A stretch of DNA of 64,000 nt from contig CATQHW010000003.1 of NCBI GenBank assembly GCA_958296075.1, forward strand, positions 1 through 64,000, in the 5' to 3' direction. Position 1 is the stretch's first letter. Every line of letters starts with the position of its first letter. This DNA is from an uncultured Spirochaetia bacterium. GTDB taxonomy: Bacteria; Spirochaetota; Spirochaetia; SZUA-6; Bin103. Below are positions 17,160 through 25,240 of this stretch, piece by piece. A model generated the notes under the pieces. The model did no database searches, was not told the DNA's origin, and saw only the letters and a list, made by a program, of their open reading frames with translations. The position numbers were made by a program, and so were the translations under genes.

Positions 17160-19026
17160 GAACCAGCGCACGGCCGTGCATTGGGACGATGGGCCGCTGC
17201 TCGTGCTGGCGGGGCCCGGTTCCGGTAAAACTATGGTGCTGACGCGGCGCGTTGCGCGGCTGATCGAAGCGGACGAACGCGCTTCGGTGCTGGCGCTTAC
17301 GTTCACCAACCGCGCGGCTGCCGAGATGCGGGAGCGGGTCGATATGTTGCTCGGCCGTCGGGCGGACCGCGCGCGCCTGTGCACCATCCACGCGTTCGCC
17401 GCCGACCTCCTGCGCCAGCACGGCAGCCACCTGGGCCTGCGGCCCGACTTCAGCCTGCTCGTCCAAGACGAGGACCGTATCGCCGTACTCGAAGAGGCGA
17501 TCTCCCAACTGCCCGACGGGACGGACTTGCCGCCCGCCGACCGCAAGAACCTCCTGCATTTCGTTGACCGGCTGTTCGCCGAATCGTACGGGGGGGAGCG
17601 CCAGGTACCGTCCTTACCGAATACCCCAGCCTGGATTCCGCTCCTCTATCGGGGTTACTGTAAGTCTCTGCTCGCGGCGAACCGGGTGGACTTCGGCAGC
17701 CTCCTGCACTTTGCCCGCCGTCTCCTCGCGGAACGGCCCGGCGTTGCGCGCGTACTGCGCCTTGGTTGGTCACACGTCTGCGTCGATGAGTTTCAGGACA
17801 CCAACACGGCGCAGTACGAACTGCTGAGCCTCATTGCACCGGCGCCGCAAGCCAATCTGTTCGTGGTTGCCGACGACGACCAGACAATCTATCAGTGGAA
17901 CGGCGCCAGCCCGGAACGACTCCACCGGCTACGCCACGAGTATGAGCCGAAGATCGTACAGTTGCCGGAGTGCTACCGCTGTCCACCGTGTATCGTAAAC
18001 CTCGCCAACCGGTTGATCGTGCATAGCGCCGATCGTGCCTTCGACAAGGAGCCGATCAGCGCTCAATCGGCCGGCACGCCGCAGAGCGATGTCGTGCGCT
18101 GCCAGGTACTCGAATCGCCGAAAGAGGAGACCGCGTTCGTAGCGCAAGATATGAAGAATCGGCGGTTGCCTGCTGCCGAATGCGTCGTCCTTGGACGTAC
18201 GGTAAGGCTCATCGAGCGCGCCGCTGCCGCACTGCGCAACGCCGGATATGACGTGCACCTGCCCCAAAAGACAGGCGAGTTCGAGTCTCCCGCGGTAGGT
18301 ACGATGCTGTATGCGCTGCGGTTGGCCAATGCACGCCACGACCGGACGATCCTGCGCCGGCTGTGTCTGGCATGGGAAGCGCTGAGCGGAACAACCCTCG
18401 AGCCGGAAGGCGTAGCGGCCGCGGCGGCACTGGTCGGCGGCGACTTTCTGCGTTCATGGGCTGACGCTGCCGCGGCTGCCGTTGCCGATGACAGGCAAGC
18501 TGCCGATGCGCTGCACATGATTCGGTCCGATCTGGTTGATTCGCTTGCTTTTCCGGCGGTGGTCGAAGCGTTCCTCGACCGAAAATGGAAAGAGTGGTGC
18601 AGCGACGGCGACACCGCGGTCACCGAAGATGAAGTCACGACTTGGCGGACGCTTCACGACGAAATCATGCACGAGCACGGCAGCAGCATCACGCTGCACG
18701 TCTATCTTCTGCAGCTCGATCTGGCGTCGAAGGAACCGCAGCCTGGTAAAGACGCCGTGCGCTGCATGACGGTGCACCGCGCCAGAGGTCTGGAGTTCAA
18801 GCACGTTTATCTGATCGGCTTGGCGCAGGAAGTGCTGCCGTCGTTCCAGGCGCTATGCCAGGGACCGCTCAGCAAGGCAGTAGAGGAAGAGCGCAGAAAC
18901 TGCTTCGTGGCGGTCACTCGTGCAAGCGAAACGCTCATGTTGACCAGATCGAGACAGTATTATGGATACCCCAAAGAGCCGTCGCAGTTCCTCTTCGAAA
19001 TGGGTCTGGATGGCGGTACGAACTAG
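17146..19026 (+). CDS. UvrD/PcrA-type SF1A helicase (GajB-like)
   Basis: This 626-residue protein has the ordered motifs of UvrD helicases: Q-motif NENQRTAV, Walker A GPGSGKT (23-29), Ia LALTFTNRAAAEMRERV, II CVDEFQDTN, III ADDDQTIYQWNGA, IV LPECYRCPP, V MTVHRARGLEFKHVYL and VI FVAVTRASETLML. The start is a GTG at 17146 inside the ATPase stub. Such helicases follow OLD-type ATPase/nucleases in Gabija-like defence systems, and the stub upstream supports that origin. With the partner lost, function is uncertain. It could also be a free-standing repair-type helicase. Confidence 0.85.
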   Translation: MNLNENQRTAVHWDDGPLLVLAGPGSGKTMVLTRRVARLIEADERASVLALTFTNRAAAEMRERVDMLLGRRADRARLCTIHAFAADLLRQHGSHLGLRPDFSLLVQDEDRIAVLEEAISQLPDGTDLPPADRKNLLHFVDRLFAESYGGERQVPSLPNTPAWIPLLYRGYCKSLLAANRVDFGSLLHFARRLLAERPGVARVLRLGWSHVCVDEFQDTNTAQYELLSLIAPAPQANLFVVADDDQTIYQWNGASPERLHRLRHEYEPKIVQLPECYRCPPCIVNLANRLIVHSADRAFDKEPISAQSAGTPQSDVVRCQVLESPKEETAFVAQDMKNRRLPAAECVVLGRTVRLIERAAAALRNAGYDVHLPQKTGEFESPAVGTMLYALRLANARHDRTILRRLCLAWEALSGTTLEPEGVAAAAALVGGDFLRSWADAAAAAVADDRQAADALHMIRSDLVDSLAFPAVVEAFLDRKWKEWCSDGDTAVTEDEVTTWRTLHDEIMHEHGSSITLHVYLLQLDLASKEPQPGKDAVRCMTVHRARGLEFKHVYLIGLAQEVLPSFQALCQGPLSKAVEEERRNCFVAVTRASETLMLTRSRQYYGYPKEPSQFLFEMGLDGGTN

Positions 19027-19050
19027 CGTCATGAAGATCAGTGGCGATAA

Positions 19051-20433
19051 ATGGCGAAGCGACGATTAGCAGGGCGCAGCCCCGTGAGCCGCGATGGAGC
19101 AGATGACTCCCTGCTGGTGACCCGTATCCGCCTGCGAAACTACAAGAGCATTGCCGCATGTGACGTGCGGCCGGCGCCACTCTCTTTTCTGGTCGGACCG
19201 AACGGGAGCGGCAAGAGCAACTTCCTGGATGCGTTGCGGTTCGTGGCCGAGGCGCTGCGCTTCTCGCTGGATCATGCGCTGCGTGAACGCGGCGGCATTC
19301 AGGAGGTGCGCAGGCGTTCCGGCGGCCACCCCAACCACTTCGGCATCCGGCTCGACCTCCGACTTCCCGGTGCCGAAGGCTGGTACGCGTTCCGGGTGGG
19401 CGCAAAGCCTCGCGGCGGCTATGGCGTACAGCAGGAGGAGTGCTTCGTCATCGGCGCGGCCGGCCACGGCTCCTACAAGGTCGTGAATGGCGACGTGAAG
19501 GCCAGCACGATTCCCAATCCGCCGGTCTGCGCGAGCGATCGTCTCTATCTGGTCGCCATGTCGGGCTTCACCGCGTTCCGCCCGGTCTACGACGCCCTGT
19601 CCGGGATGGGTTTCTACAATCTGAACCCCGAGGCGATCCGCGATCTCCAGGCGCCCGACCCCGGGGACCTGCTGAAGCGGGACGGCGGCAACCTGGCGAG
19701 TGTCCTGTCCAATCTCGACAGGCGCGGCAAGACGACGGTCGAGGAATACCTGGCCGCCATCACACCCGGAGTCAAGGACGTCGCGCCCCGGACGATGGGG
19801 ACCAAGCTCACCCTCGACTTTCGTCAGGAGGTGCGCGGGGCGCAGCATCCGTGGCGCTTCCCGGCCAGCAACATGTCCGACGGCACGTTGCGCGCGCTCG
19901 GCGTCCTCGTCGCGCTGTTCCAAGGGGACGGCGGCGACGGCATCCGGGGCACGCTGGTAGGCATCGAGGAGCCGGAGAGCGCTCTGCACCCCGCGGCCGC
20001 CGGCGTGCTCATCGACGGCCTCACGGAAGCCAGCCAGTCGGCGCAGGTCATCGTCACCAGCCACAGCGCCGACCTGCTCGACAACAATGCCATCTCCGAC
20101 AGGTCGATCCTCGCCGTACTCTCCGAACATGCCGAAACCAGGATCGGCCCCCTGGACGAAGCGGGCCGCTCGTCGCTCTGCGATCACCTCTTCACCGCCG
20201 GCGAACTGCTGCGGATCGACCAGTTGCGCCCCGACCCGGACCAGTCATTCCAACCTCACCTCAAACTCTTCGAGACTGGACTCACCGACCGCCGAGATCA
20301 TCCCGATTCTCGAAGGACCCCGCCGCCAAGTGCAGGCAGTGCCGATCCTGATCTAGCGCATCGATGCGATGCGAGGTCTGGACACACATACATGCGCCAA
20401 TCGATAAGCGCGATAATACAGGAGACGATATGA
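19051..20433 (+). CDS. AAA family ATPase (SMC/RloA-like), probable defence component with read-through tail
   Basis: The N-terminus LLVTRIRLRNYKSIAACDVR leads into Walker A GPNGSGKS (49-56). Later come a signature-like MSDGTLRALGVLVALF, Walker B TLVGIEEPESALHP and VIVTSHSADLLDN. This is the single-chain ABC/SMC-type ATPase fold common in defence islands, usually followed by a DUF4276/RloB-like gene. The conserved part ends near LFE (about 20274). From there to 20433 the frame runs over a remnant of that partner gene, so the natural stop seems lost. It starts 24 nt after the helicase. The ATPase core looks complete, but without its partner the module is probably inactive. Confidence 0.8.
   Translation: MAKRRLAGRSPVSRDGADDSLLVTRIRLRNYKSIAACDVRPAPLSFLVGPNGSGKSNFLDALRFVAEALRFSLDHALRERGGIQEVRRRSGGHPNHFGIRLDLRLPGAEGWYAFRVGAKPRGGYGVQQEECFVIGAAGHGSYKVVNGDVKASTIPNPPVCASDRLYLVAMSGFTAFRPVYDALSGMGFYNLNPEAIRDLQAPDPGDLLKRDGGNLASVLSNLDRRGKTTVEEYLAAITPGVKDVAPRTMGTKLTLDFRQEVRGAQHPWRFPASNMSDGTLRALGVLVALFQGDGGDGIRGTLVGIEEPESALHPAAAGVLIDGLTEASQSAQVIVTSHSADLLDNNAISDRSILAVLSEHAETRIGPLDEAGRSSLCDHLFTAGELLRIDQLRPDPDQSFQPHLKLFETGLTDRRDHPDSRRTPPPSAGSADPDLAHRCDARSGHTYMRQSISAIIQETI
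20285..20356 (+). pseudogene. Remnant of a DUF4276 (RloB-like) gene
   Basis: In frame 2, 20285-20356 reads TAEIIPILEGPRRQVQAVPI and then stops. This matches in layout the conserved beginning of DUF4276 proteins (pattern IIPIVEG...V.AVP.LL). These Toprim-like proteins sit directly after AAA ATPases of the kind found just upstream. Only about 24 residues remain, overlapping the read-through tail of the ATPase frame. Confidence 0.55.
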
Positions 20434-21086
20434 CCGACAACACAAGAACTTCGATTGATATTGAACACTCAGAGAGCGTCACCCGAGAATCGATTCAAGC
20501 CCTACGAGCCGAGATCGAGAACCACCTGAAAACACCCGTGGCAACCCATGTTATCCTTCAACGTTCGTTGGAGATACCAATGGCGATTGGCATTTTGGTG
20601 GCATCGACAACGTGGCTGCTGCACTTGTTCGGTGTTCCAGAGTACTTCAAGACACGCATGCACGAGAGAGCTCGATTTGATGCACGGAACGCAAATGAAA
20701 GAAGAAGGCAAGGCGTCCTACCATCGCATTGGTTCGTAACGCAGTTGAGCAGGCACAGGTCTGACGGCGTGTCAATTACTATAGGTCTTCATATTCATCC
20801 AGAGAAGTTCGAGAATCGCATGACGCCAGATCATTTTGGACGTCTCCATCTGAAAGGAACGACTAACGAAATGATTGCTGCCGAATTGGACGCATTTTTG
20901 CGATACGTTCCGGCGCTTTGGCATTTGATTGAAACCGAGATTACTCCGAAGCCGATATTAGGCGGAGTGTATCTGAAATTGACCGATGACGGTCTCGAGG
21001 TTTCCTGGGTGTCACAAGAGTCGCTCAGGAAAACCGTTCGTGTATTGAGATCAGACGGCGGCGATAGAAGCAGGACGGCACGATGA
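20430..21086 (+). CDS. Unknown protein with one possible membrane segment
   Basis: This 218-residue protein is not recognised. It starts at an ATG preceded by CAGGAGA, which favours 20430 over an in-frame ATG at 20364. Residues 48-69 (MAIGILVASTTWLLHLFG) are hydrophobic enough for one membrane helix or a buried core. The rest is mixed alpha/beta in appearance, with VSITIGLHIHPEKF and LGGVYLKLTDDGLEVSWVSQ resembling alternating strands. The gene is clearly more AT-rich than its surroundings and uses rarer codons (ATA, TTG, AGA), which suggests recent transfer. It sits between two gene remnants in the island. Confidence 0.65.
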   Translation: MTDNTRTSIDIEHSESVTRESIQALRAEIENHLKTPVATHVILQRSLEIPMAIGILVASTTWLLHLFGVPEYFKTRMHERARFDARNANERRRQGVLPSHWFVTQLSRHRSDGVSITIGLHIHPEKFENRMTPDHFGRLHLKGTTNEMIAAELDAFLRYVPALWHLIETEITPKPILGGVYLKLTDDGLEVSWVSQESLRKTVRVLRSDGGDRSRTAR

Positions 21087-21214
21087 ACAGAGATCGGGTC
21101 CTGGCGTTGCTGCGCACTCATAAGGCGTTCCTGGCGCAACGCTTTGGTATTTCCGAGATCGCTCTCTTTGGCTCTTTGCACGAGATCGGGCTCAGGCCAT
21201 GGCGGCGGGCATGA
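21083..21214 (+). pseudogene. Truncated MntA-type nucleotidyltransferase
   Basis: The ATG at 21083 overlaps the stop of the preceding gene. The first 31 residues (MNRDRVLALLRTHKAFLAQ then RFGISEIALFGS) match the start of minimal nucleotidyltransferases of toxin-antitoxin systems, up to the GS motif. The catalytic D-x-D that should follow is missing: the frame continues LHEIGLRPWRRA and stops. The junction near 21180 marks a deletion that fused it to the tail of another gene. Confidence 0.65.
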
Positions 21215-21342
21215 AGCCCGAATCGGAAGCGGAGGAGACGGACCTGTTCGAGACGCTTGAAGGCGCTCTGGCGTGCCTGATCGAGGACTTCAATTTGAGT
21301 GACCTGGATGCCCGGCGCGATCACCCGAGTCTGTTCTCATGA
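21199..21342 (+). CDS. Short acidic ORF, possible gene tail upstream of the DUF1828 gene
   Basis: The 47-residue reading (MAAGMKPESEAEETDLFETL, then EGALACLIEDFNLSDLDARR) is acidic and mostly helical in appearance. It overlaps the start of the next gene by four bases (ATGA), which suggests a real, translationally coupled gene end. The same frame stays open a few codons upstream toward the truncation scar, so it may be the 3' end of a gene that lost its 5' part. No family is recognised. Confidence 0.4.
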   Translation: MAAGMKPESEAEETDLFETLEGALACLIEDFNLSDLDARRDHPSLFS

Positions 21343-22121
21343 CGCTCGACGCCGGCGCGTTGCGGAAACTCCTGTGCGAGCGTCTGTGCCAGGACGTAAA
21401 GCTGGAGGCGCGCCCGGACGGGGCGCTGATGCTGCGCACGCACTTCCGCTTCCCCGACGGCGACGGCTATCCCATCCACCTTTCCCCGGCGGCGTCAGGC
21501 GGATTGCGGCTGTCGGATCGCGGCCATACGCTTATGCACGTCAGCTACGAGCACGACATCGACTCGTTCATGGACGGAACCCGAGGGATGCTGCTCGAAC
21601 GCATCATGGGCGAGAGCGGATTGCAATGGGACGGCGGCGCCTTCTGTCTCGACACCGCTCCCGAAAAGCTGCCCGAGGCCGTCTTCCGGTTCGGGCAGGC
21701 GCTGACCAGGATCTACGACCTGACGTTCCTGTCCCGCTCGAACGTCGGCTCCACGTTCTACGACGACCTGGCCGATCTCCTCTCCCGCCTGGTAGACGAG
21801 TCCAAGCTGCAGCGCGACTACCGGCCGGAAGTTCCCAACGCCCAGGCGTATCCGGTGGACTACCGGATCGAGGGCAGAGGCGAGCTGCCGCTGTTCCTGT
21901 ATGGTGTGCCGAACCGCGACAAGGCGCGGCTGACGACGATCATGCTCTCCTACTTCCACCGTCACGAGCTCGAGTTCGAGTCGATTATGGTGTTTCAGAA
22001 TCAGGCCGAGATTCCGCGGCTGGACCTCGCCCGGCTCTCGGACGTCGGTGGCGAGATGATCTCGTCGCTGGAATCGCACGAGGACTTCAACCGCAAGCTC
22101 CTGCGGCGCGTAGCGGTCTGA
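21339..22121 (+). CDS. DUF1828 domain protein
   Basis: The 260-residue protein contains the DUF1828 pattern GGLRLSDRGHTLMHVSYEHD in its first third, preceded by LMLRTHFRFPDGDGYPIHLS. The C-terminal half (PEVPNAQAYPVDYRIEGRG to the end) resembles the DUF1829 region that often follows. The family has no established function but recurs in defence and phage-related islands. It is coupled to the short acidic frame upstream by an ATGA overlap. Confidence 0.75.
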   Translation: MTLDAGALRKLLCERLCQDVKLEARPDGALMLRTHFRFPDGDGYPIHLSPAASGGLRLSDRGHTLMHVSYEHDIDSFMDGTRGMLLERIMGESGLQWDGGAFCLDTAPEKLPEAVFRFGQALTRIYDLTFLSRSNVGSTFYDDLADLLSRLVDESKLQRDYRPEVPNAQAYPVDYRIEGRGELPLFLYGVPNRDKARLTTIMLSYFHRHELEFESIMVFQNQAEIPRLDLARLSDVGGEMISSLESHEDFNRKLLRRVAV

Positions 22122-22136
22122 CAACCGGAGGCAGCG

Positions 22137-22208
22137 ATGTCGCGAGAGAAGCAGTCGATGCGTGATGTCGGAATGGCACCACATGAATACGGGAAGGATC
22201 ACCGATAG
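22137..22208 (+). CDS. Possible 23-residue peptide before the methyltransferase
   Basis: A short frame from an ATG with a strong GGAGG seven bases upstream ends one base before the methyltransferase ATG. It encodes a polar peptide with no recognisable family. It could be a leader peptide or the scar of a lost gene. Confidence 0.25.
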   Translation: MSREKQSMRDVGMAPHEYGKDHR

Positions 22209-25139
22209 ATGGCGAAACGAAAGTCGGCCAAGGCGGTCGAGACGATTATCCATGATGAGGCGTCGCGCAAGAATATCCCGACGGCGGAGTACCGGTCGAT
22301 GGTGGAGAGGGCCGATCAGAGCCCCGTACAGGTAGCGTACCAACGCCGCAACCGCGATCTCGACCCACAGCTCGTGTGGCGCGGCAAGGACGAGCAGGAC
22401 TGGTCGGACCTAGTGGTGCAGGCGCCGCCGCTGTTCATCCAGGAGAAGGTTCATCCCAAGGCGCTGATCGACGACCTGCTGCGGCGCAGCAAGGCGGGCG
22501 AGCGGGAGGCGAGTGGACAGCCCGATCTGTTCGCGGACTTCAACGGCCTGCCGGACGGCGATGCGCGCACCGAGTTCTACCGCCACGACGCCAACTGGTC
22601 GAACCGCATGATCCTGGGCGACAGCCTGCAGGTGATGGCGTCGCTGGCCGAGCGCGAGGGGCTGCGCGGCAAGGTGCAGTGCATCTACCTCGACCCGCCC
22701 TACGGCATCAAGTTCAACTCCAACTTCCAGTGGTCCACCACCAGCCGCGACGTGCGGGACGGCAAGGCCGAACACATCACCCGCGAGCCCGAACAGGTCA
22801 AGGCATTCCGCGACACGTGGCGCGACGGGATTCACTCCTACCTGACCTACCTGCGCGACCGCTTGACCGTGGCGCGCGACCTGCTGACGGAGAGCGGCAG
22901 CATCTTCGTGCAGATCGGCGACGAGAATGTCCATCGGGTACGCGCGCTGATGGACGAGGTATTCGGTGAGGTCCACTTCATAGGTGAAGTAGCGTTCAAT
23001 AAGACCAGCGGTCTTTCGTCCAACTTCTTAGCCGATCGCTTCGACTACTTACTCTGGTACGGCAAGAACTCCGACTGCACGAAGTTTCGACAGCCCTATC
23101 TTACCAAGACGCGGGAAGACGGCACCGCATCGACCTATACATGGATTCGAGATGCCCGAGGCGACTACCGAGGCATGACTAAGGAAGAAAGATCCGGAGC
23201 TATGATCCCAAACGGATACGCGGTATATAAGGCGGATAACATTACGTCCCAAGGAAACCCTATCGTTGAGTACGAGTTTGCAGGTAAGAGTTATCGGTTT
23301 AGGTCCAAGACCACTCCGGGCGGATTGTCGCGCTTGGATAGATCAGATCGTCTACATGTCGCAAAAAACAGTCTGCAGTACGTGCGACGTCTCAACGACT
23401 TTCCTCTGATTGAGGTATCGAAACTGTGGGCCGACACTGGCACGGGCAGTTTCACGGACGACAAGGTCTACGTTGTACAGACCGGCACGAAGGCCGTACA
23501 ACGTTGCGTCCTCATGACCACCGACCCCGGCGACCTCGTCCTTGATCCGACCTGCGGGTCCGGTACGACCTCCTACGTCGCCGAGCAGTGGGGCCGGCGC
23601 TGGATCACGATCGACACCTCGCGCGTCGCCCTCGCCTTGGCCCGCTCCCGCGTGATGGGAGCGCGCTATCCCTACTATCTGCTTGCCGACAGTCTGGAGG
23701 GGCGGCGAAAGGAAGCGGAACTCTCGCAGACGGTTCCGTCCGACCGTCCCACTCGCAACGATATTCGGCAGGGTTTCGTGTACGAGCGCGTGCCGCACGT
23801 CACCCTCAAGTCGATCGCCAACAACGCCGAGATCGACGTGATCCATGAGCGCTGGCAGGAGACTCTGGAGCCGCTGCGCGCGGCACTGAACGCCGCGCTC
23901 GGCCGCACCCATGAGGAGTGGGAAATCCCGCGCGAACCGGGCGACCCGTGGCCGGCACCGGCTGCCGACGCATGGCGACGGTTGCGGACTGCGCGCACCG
24001 CAACCGCCAAGACCGCCGCCCTGCGGGCGTTGAACGGGGCGCTGGGCCGCGACTACTCACTGCAAGAAATCCCCGATCACCCGCGCGATCCGTGGGACGC
24101 CGGCCCCACCGACCTGCACCGCCGCTGGTGGGAAGCGCGCATCGCCCGGCAGCGGGAGATCGACGCCTCCATCGCCGCCAAGGCGGACTACGAATACCTC
24201 TACGACAAGCCCTACGAAGATCGCGGCATCGTCCGCGTCGCCGGCCCGTTCACCGTGGAGAGCCTGGCGCCGCACCGCACGCTCGGCGTGGACGAGAACG
24301 ACGACCTGATCGACCACCTCGCCGAGCGCAAGACCGGCTACGGCGCGCATCAGGACTTCGCCGCCATGATCCTGGAACACCTGAAGACCGCCGGCGTGCA
24401 ACAGGCGCACAAGGAGGACCGCATCGCCTTCACCGCGCTCACCCCCTGGCCGGGCGAGCTGATCTGCGCGGAAGGGCGCTACGTCGAGGGGGACGCCGGC
24501 ACCGGCGCCGAACGCCGCGCCGGCATCTTCATCGGCCCCGAGTTCGGCACCGTCTCGCGCCCCGATCTGGTCGCCTCCGCCCGCGAGGCCGCCGAAGCCG
24601 GTTGCGACGTGCTGGTCGCCTGCGCGTTCAGCTACGACGCGCACGCCGGCGAACTCGGCAAGCTCGGCCGCATCCCGATTCTCAAGGCGCGCATGAACGC
24701 CGACCTGCACATGGCCGGCGACCTGAAGAACACCGGCAAGGGCAATCTGTTCGTCATCTTCGGCGAGCCCGACATCGACATCCTGCCGGTCGAAGACGGC
24801 AGCGGCGCCGGCCGCATCGCCGTCAAGGTCAACGGCGTGGACGTGTTCCACCCCAACACCGGCGAAATCCGCAGCCACGGCCCCGACGGCATCGCCTGCT
24901 GGTTCATCGACACCGACTACAACGAGGAGAGCTTCTTCGTCCGCCACGCCTACTTTCTGGGCGCCAACGACCCCTACAAGGCACTGAAGACCACCCTCAA
25001 GGCCGAGATCGACCGCGACGCCTGGGAGACGCTGCGCAGCGACACCTCCCGCCCCTTCGACCGCCCGGCGTCCGGCCGCATCGCCGTCAAGGTCATCAAC
25101 CACCTCGGCGACGAAGTGATGAAGGTCTTCCGCGTGTGA
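22209..25139 (+). CDS. Type III-like DNA N6-adenine methyltransferase (Mod)
   Basis: This is a 976-residue beta-class adenine methyltransferase. DPPY sits at residues 162-165 (LDPPYGIKFNSNFQWS), and the SAM motif DPTCGSGTTSYVAEQWG starts near 446, the beta order. Between them lies the expected target-recognition region. A C-terminal part of about 500 residues (PYEDRGIVRVAGPFTVESLA and beyond) is typical of the long Mod partners of BPTD_3080-type Res proteins. The restriction gene lies 5.2 kb upstream in the same direction. Bases 22975-23470 are markedly more AT-rich than the rest, which suggests the recognition domain was exchanged. Confidence 0.92.
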   Translation: MAKRKSAKAVETIIHDEASRKNIPTAEYRSMVERADQSPVQVAYQRRNRDLDPQLVWRGKDEQDWSDLVVQAPPLFIQEKVHPKALIDDLLRRSKAGEREASGQPDLFADFNGLPDGDARTEFYRHDANWSNRMILGDSLQVMASLAEREGLRGKVQCIYLDPPYGIKFNSNFQWSTTSRDVRDGKAEHITREPEQVKAFRDTWRDGIHSYLTYLRDRLTVARDLLTESGSIFVQIGDENVHRVRALMDEVFGEVHFIGEVAFNKTSGLSSNFLADRFDYLLWYGKNSDCTKFRQPYLTKTREDGTASTYTWIRDARGDYRGMTKEERSGAMIPNGYAVYKADNITSQGNPIVEYEFAGKSYRFRSKTTPGGLSRLDRSDRLHVAKNSLQYVRRLNDFPLIEVSKLWADTGTGSFTDDKVYVVQTGTKAVQRCVLMTTDPGDLVLDPTCGSGTTSYVAEQWGRRWITIDTSRVALALARSRVMGARYPYYLLADSLEGRRKEAELSQTVPSDRPTRNDIRQGFVYERVPHVTLKSIANNAEIDVIHERWQETLEPLRAALNAALGRTHEEWEIPREPGDPWPAPAADAWRRLRTARTATAKTAALRALNGALGRDYSLQEIPDHPRDPWDAGPTDLHRRWWEARIARQREIDASIAAKADYEYLYDKPYEDRGIVRVAGPFTVESLAPHRTLGVDENDDLIDHLAERKTGYGAHQDFAAMILEHLKTAGVQQAHKEDRIAFTALTPWPGELICAEGRYVEGDAGTGAERRAGIFIGPEFGTVSRPDLVASAREAAEAGCDVLVACAFSYDAHAGELGKLGRIPILKARMNADLHMAGDLKNTGKGNLFVIFGEPDIDILPVEDGSGAGRIAVKVNGVDVFHPNTGEIRSHGPDGIACWFIDTDYNEESFFVRHAYFLGANDPYKALKTTLKAEIDRDAWETLRSDTSRPFDRPASGRIAVKVINHLGDEVMKVFRV

Positions 25140-25240
25140 ATCCGCCCGTGCGAAGGTGCAAGACGTCTCATGGCCAGCGCTGAACAGATCAAGGCACTGC
25201 TCAAGTCGCACCTGGAAGGCGATGAGGAGCGCTTCTTCTC
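25075..25240 (+). repeat. Direct repeat, copy 1 (methyltransferase 3' end and AAA+ 5' end)
   Basis: This stretch, covering the last about 20 codons of the methyltransferase, the 30-nt gap and the first AAA+ codons, recurs at about 27838-28001 with near identity (offset 2762-2763). The two copies flank the DUF5131 and TcmP genes. Confidence 0.85.
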
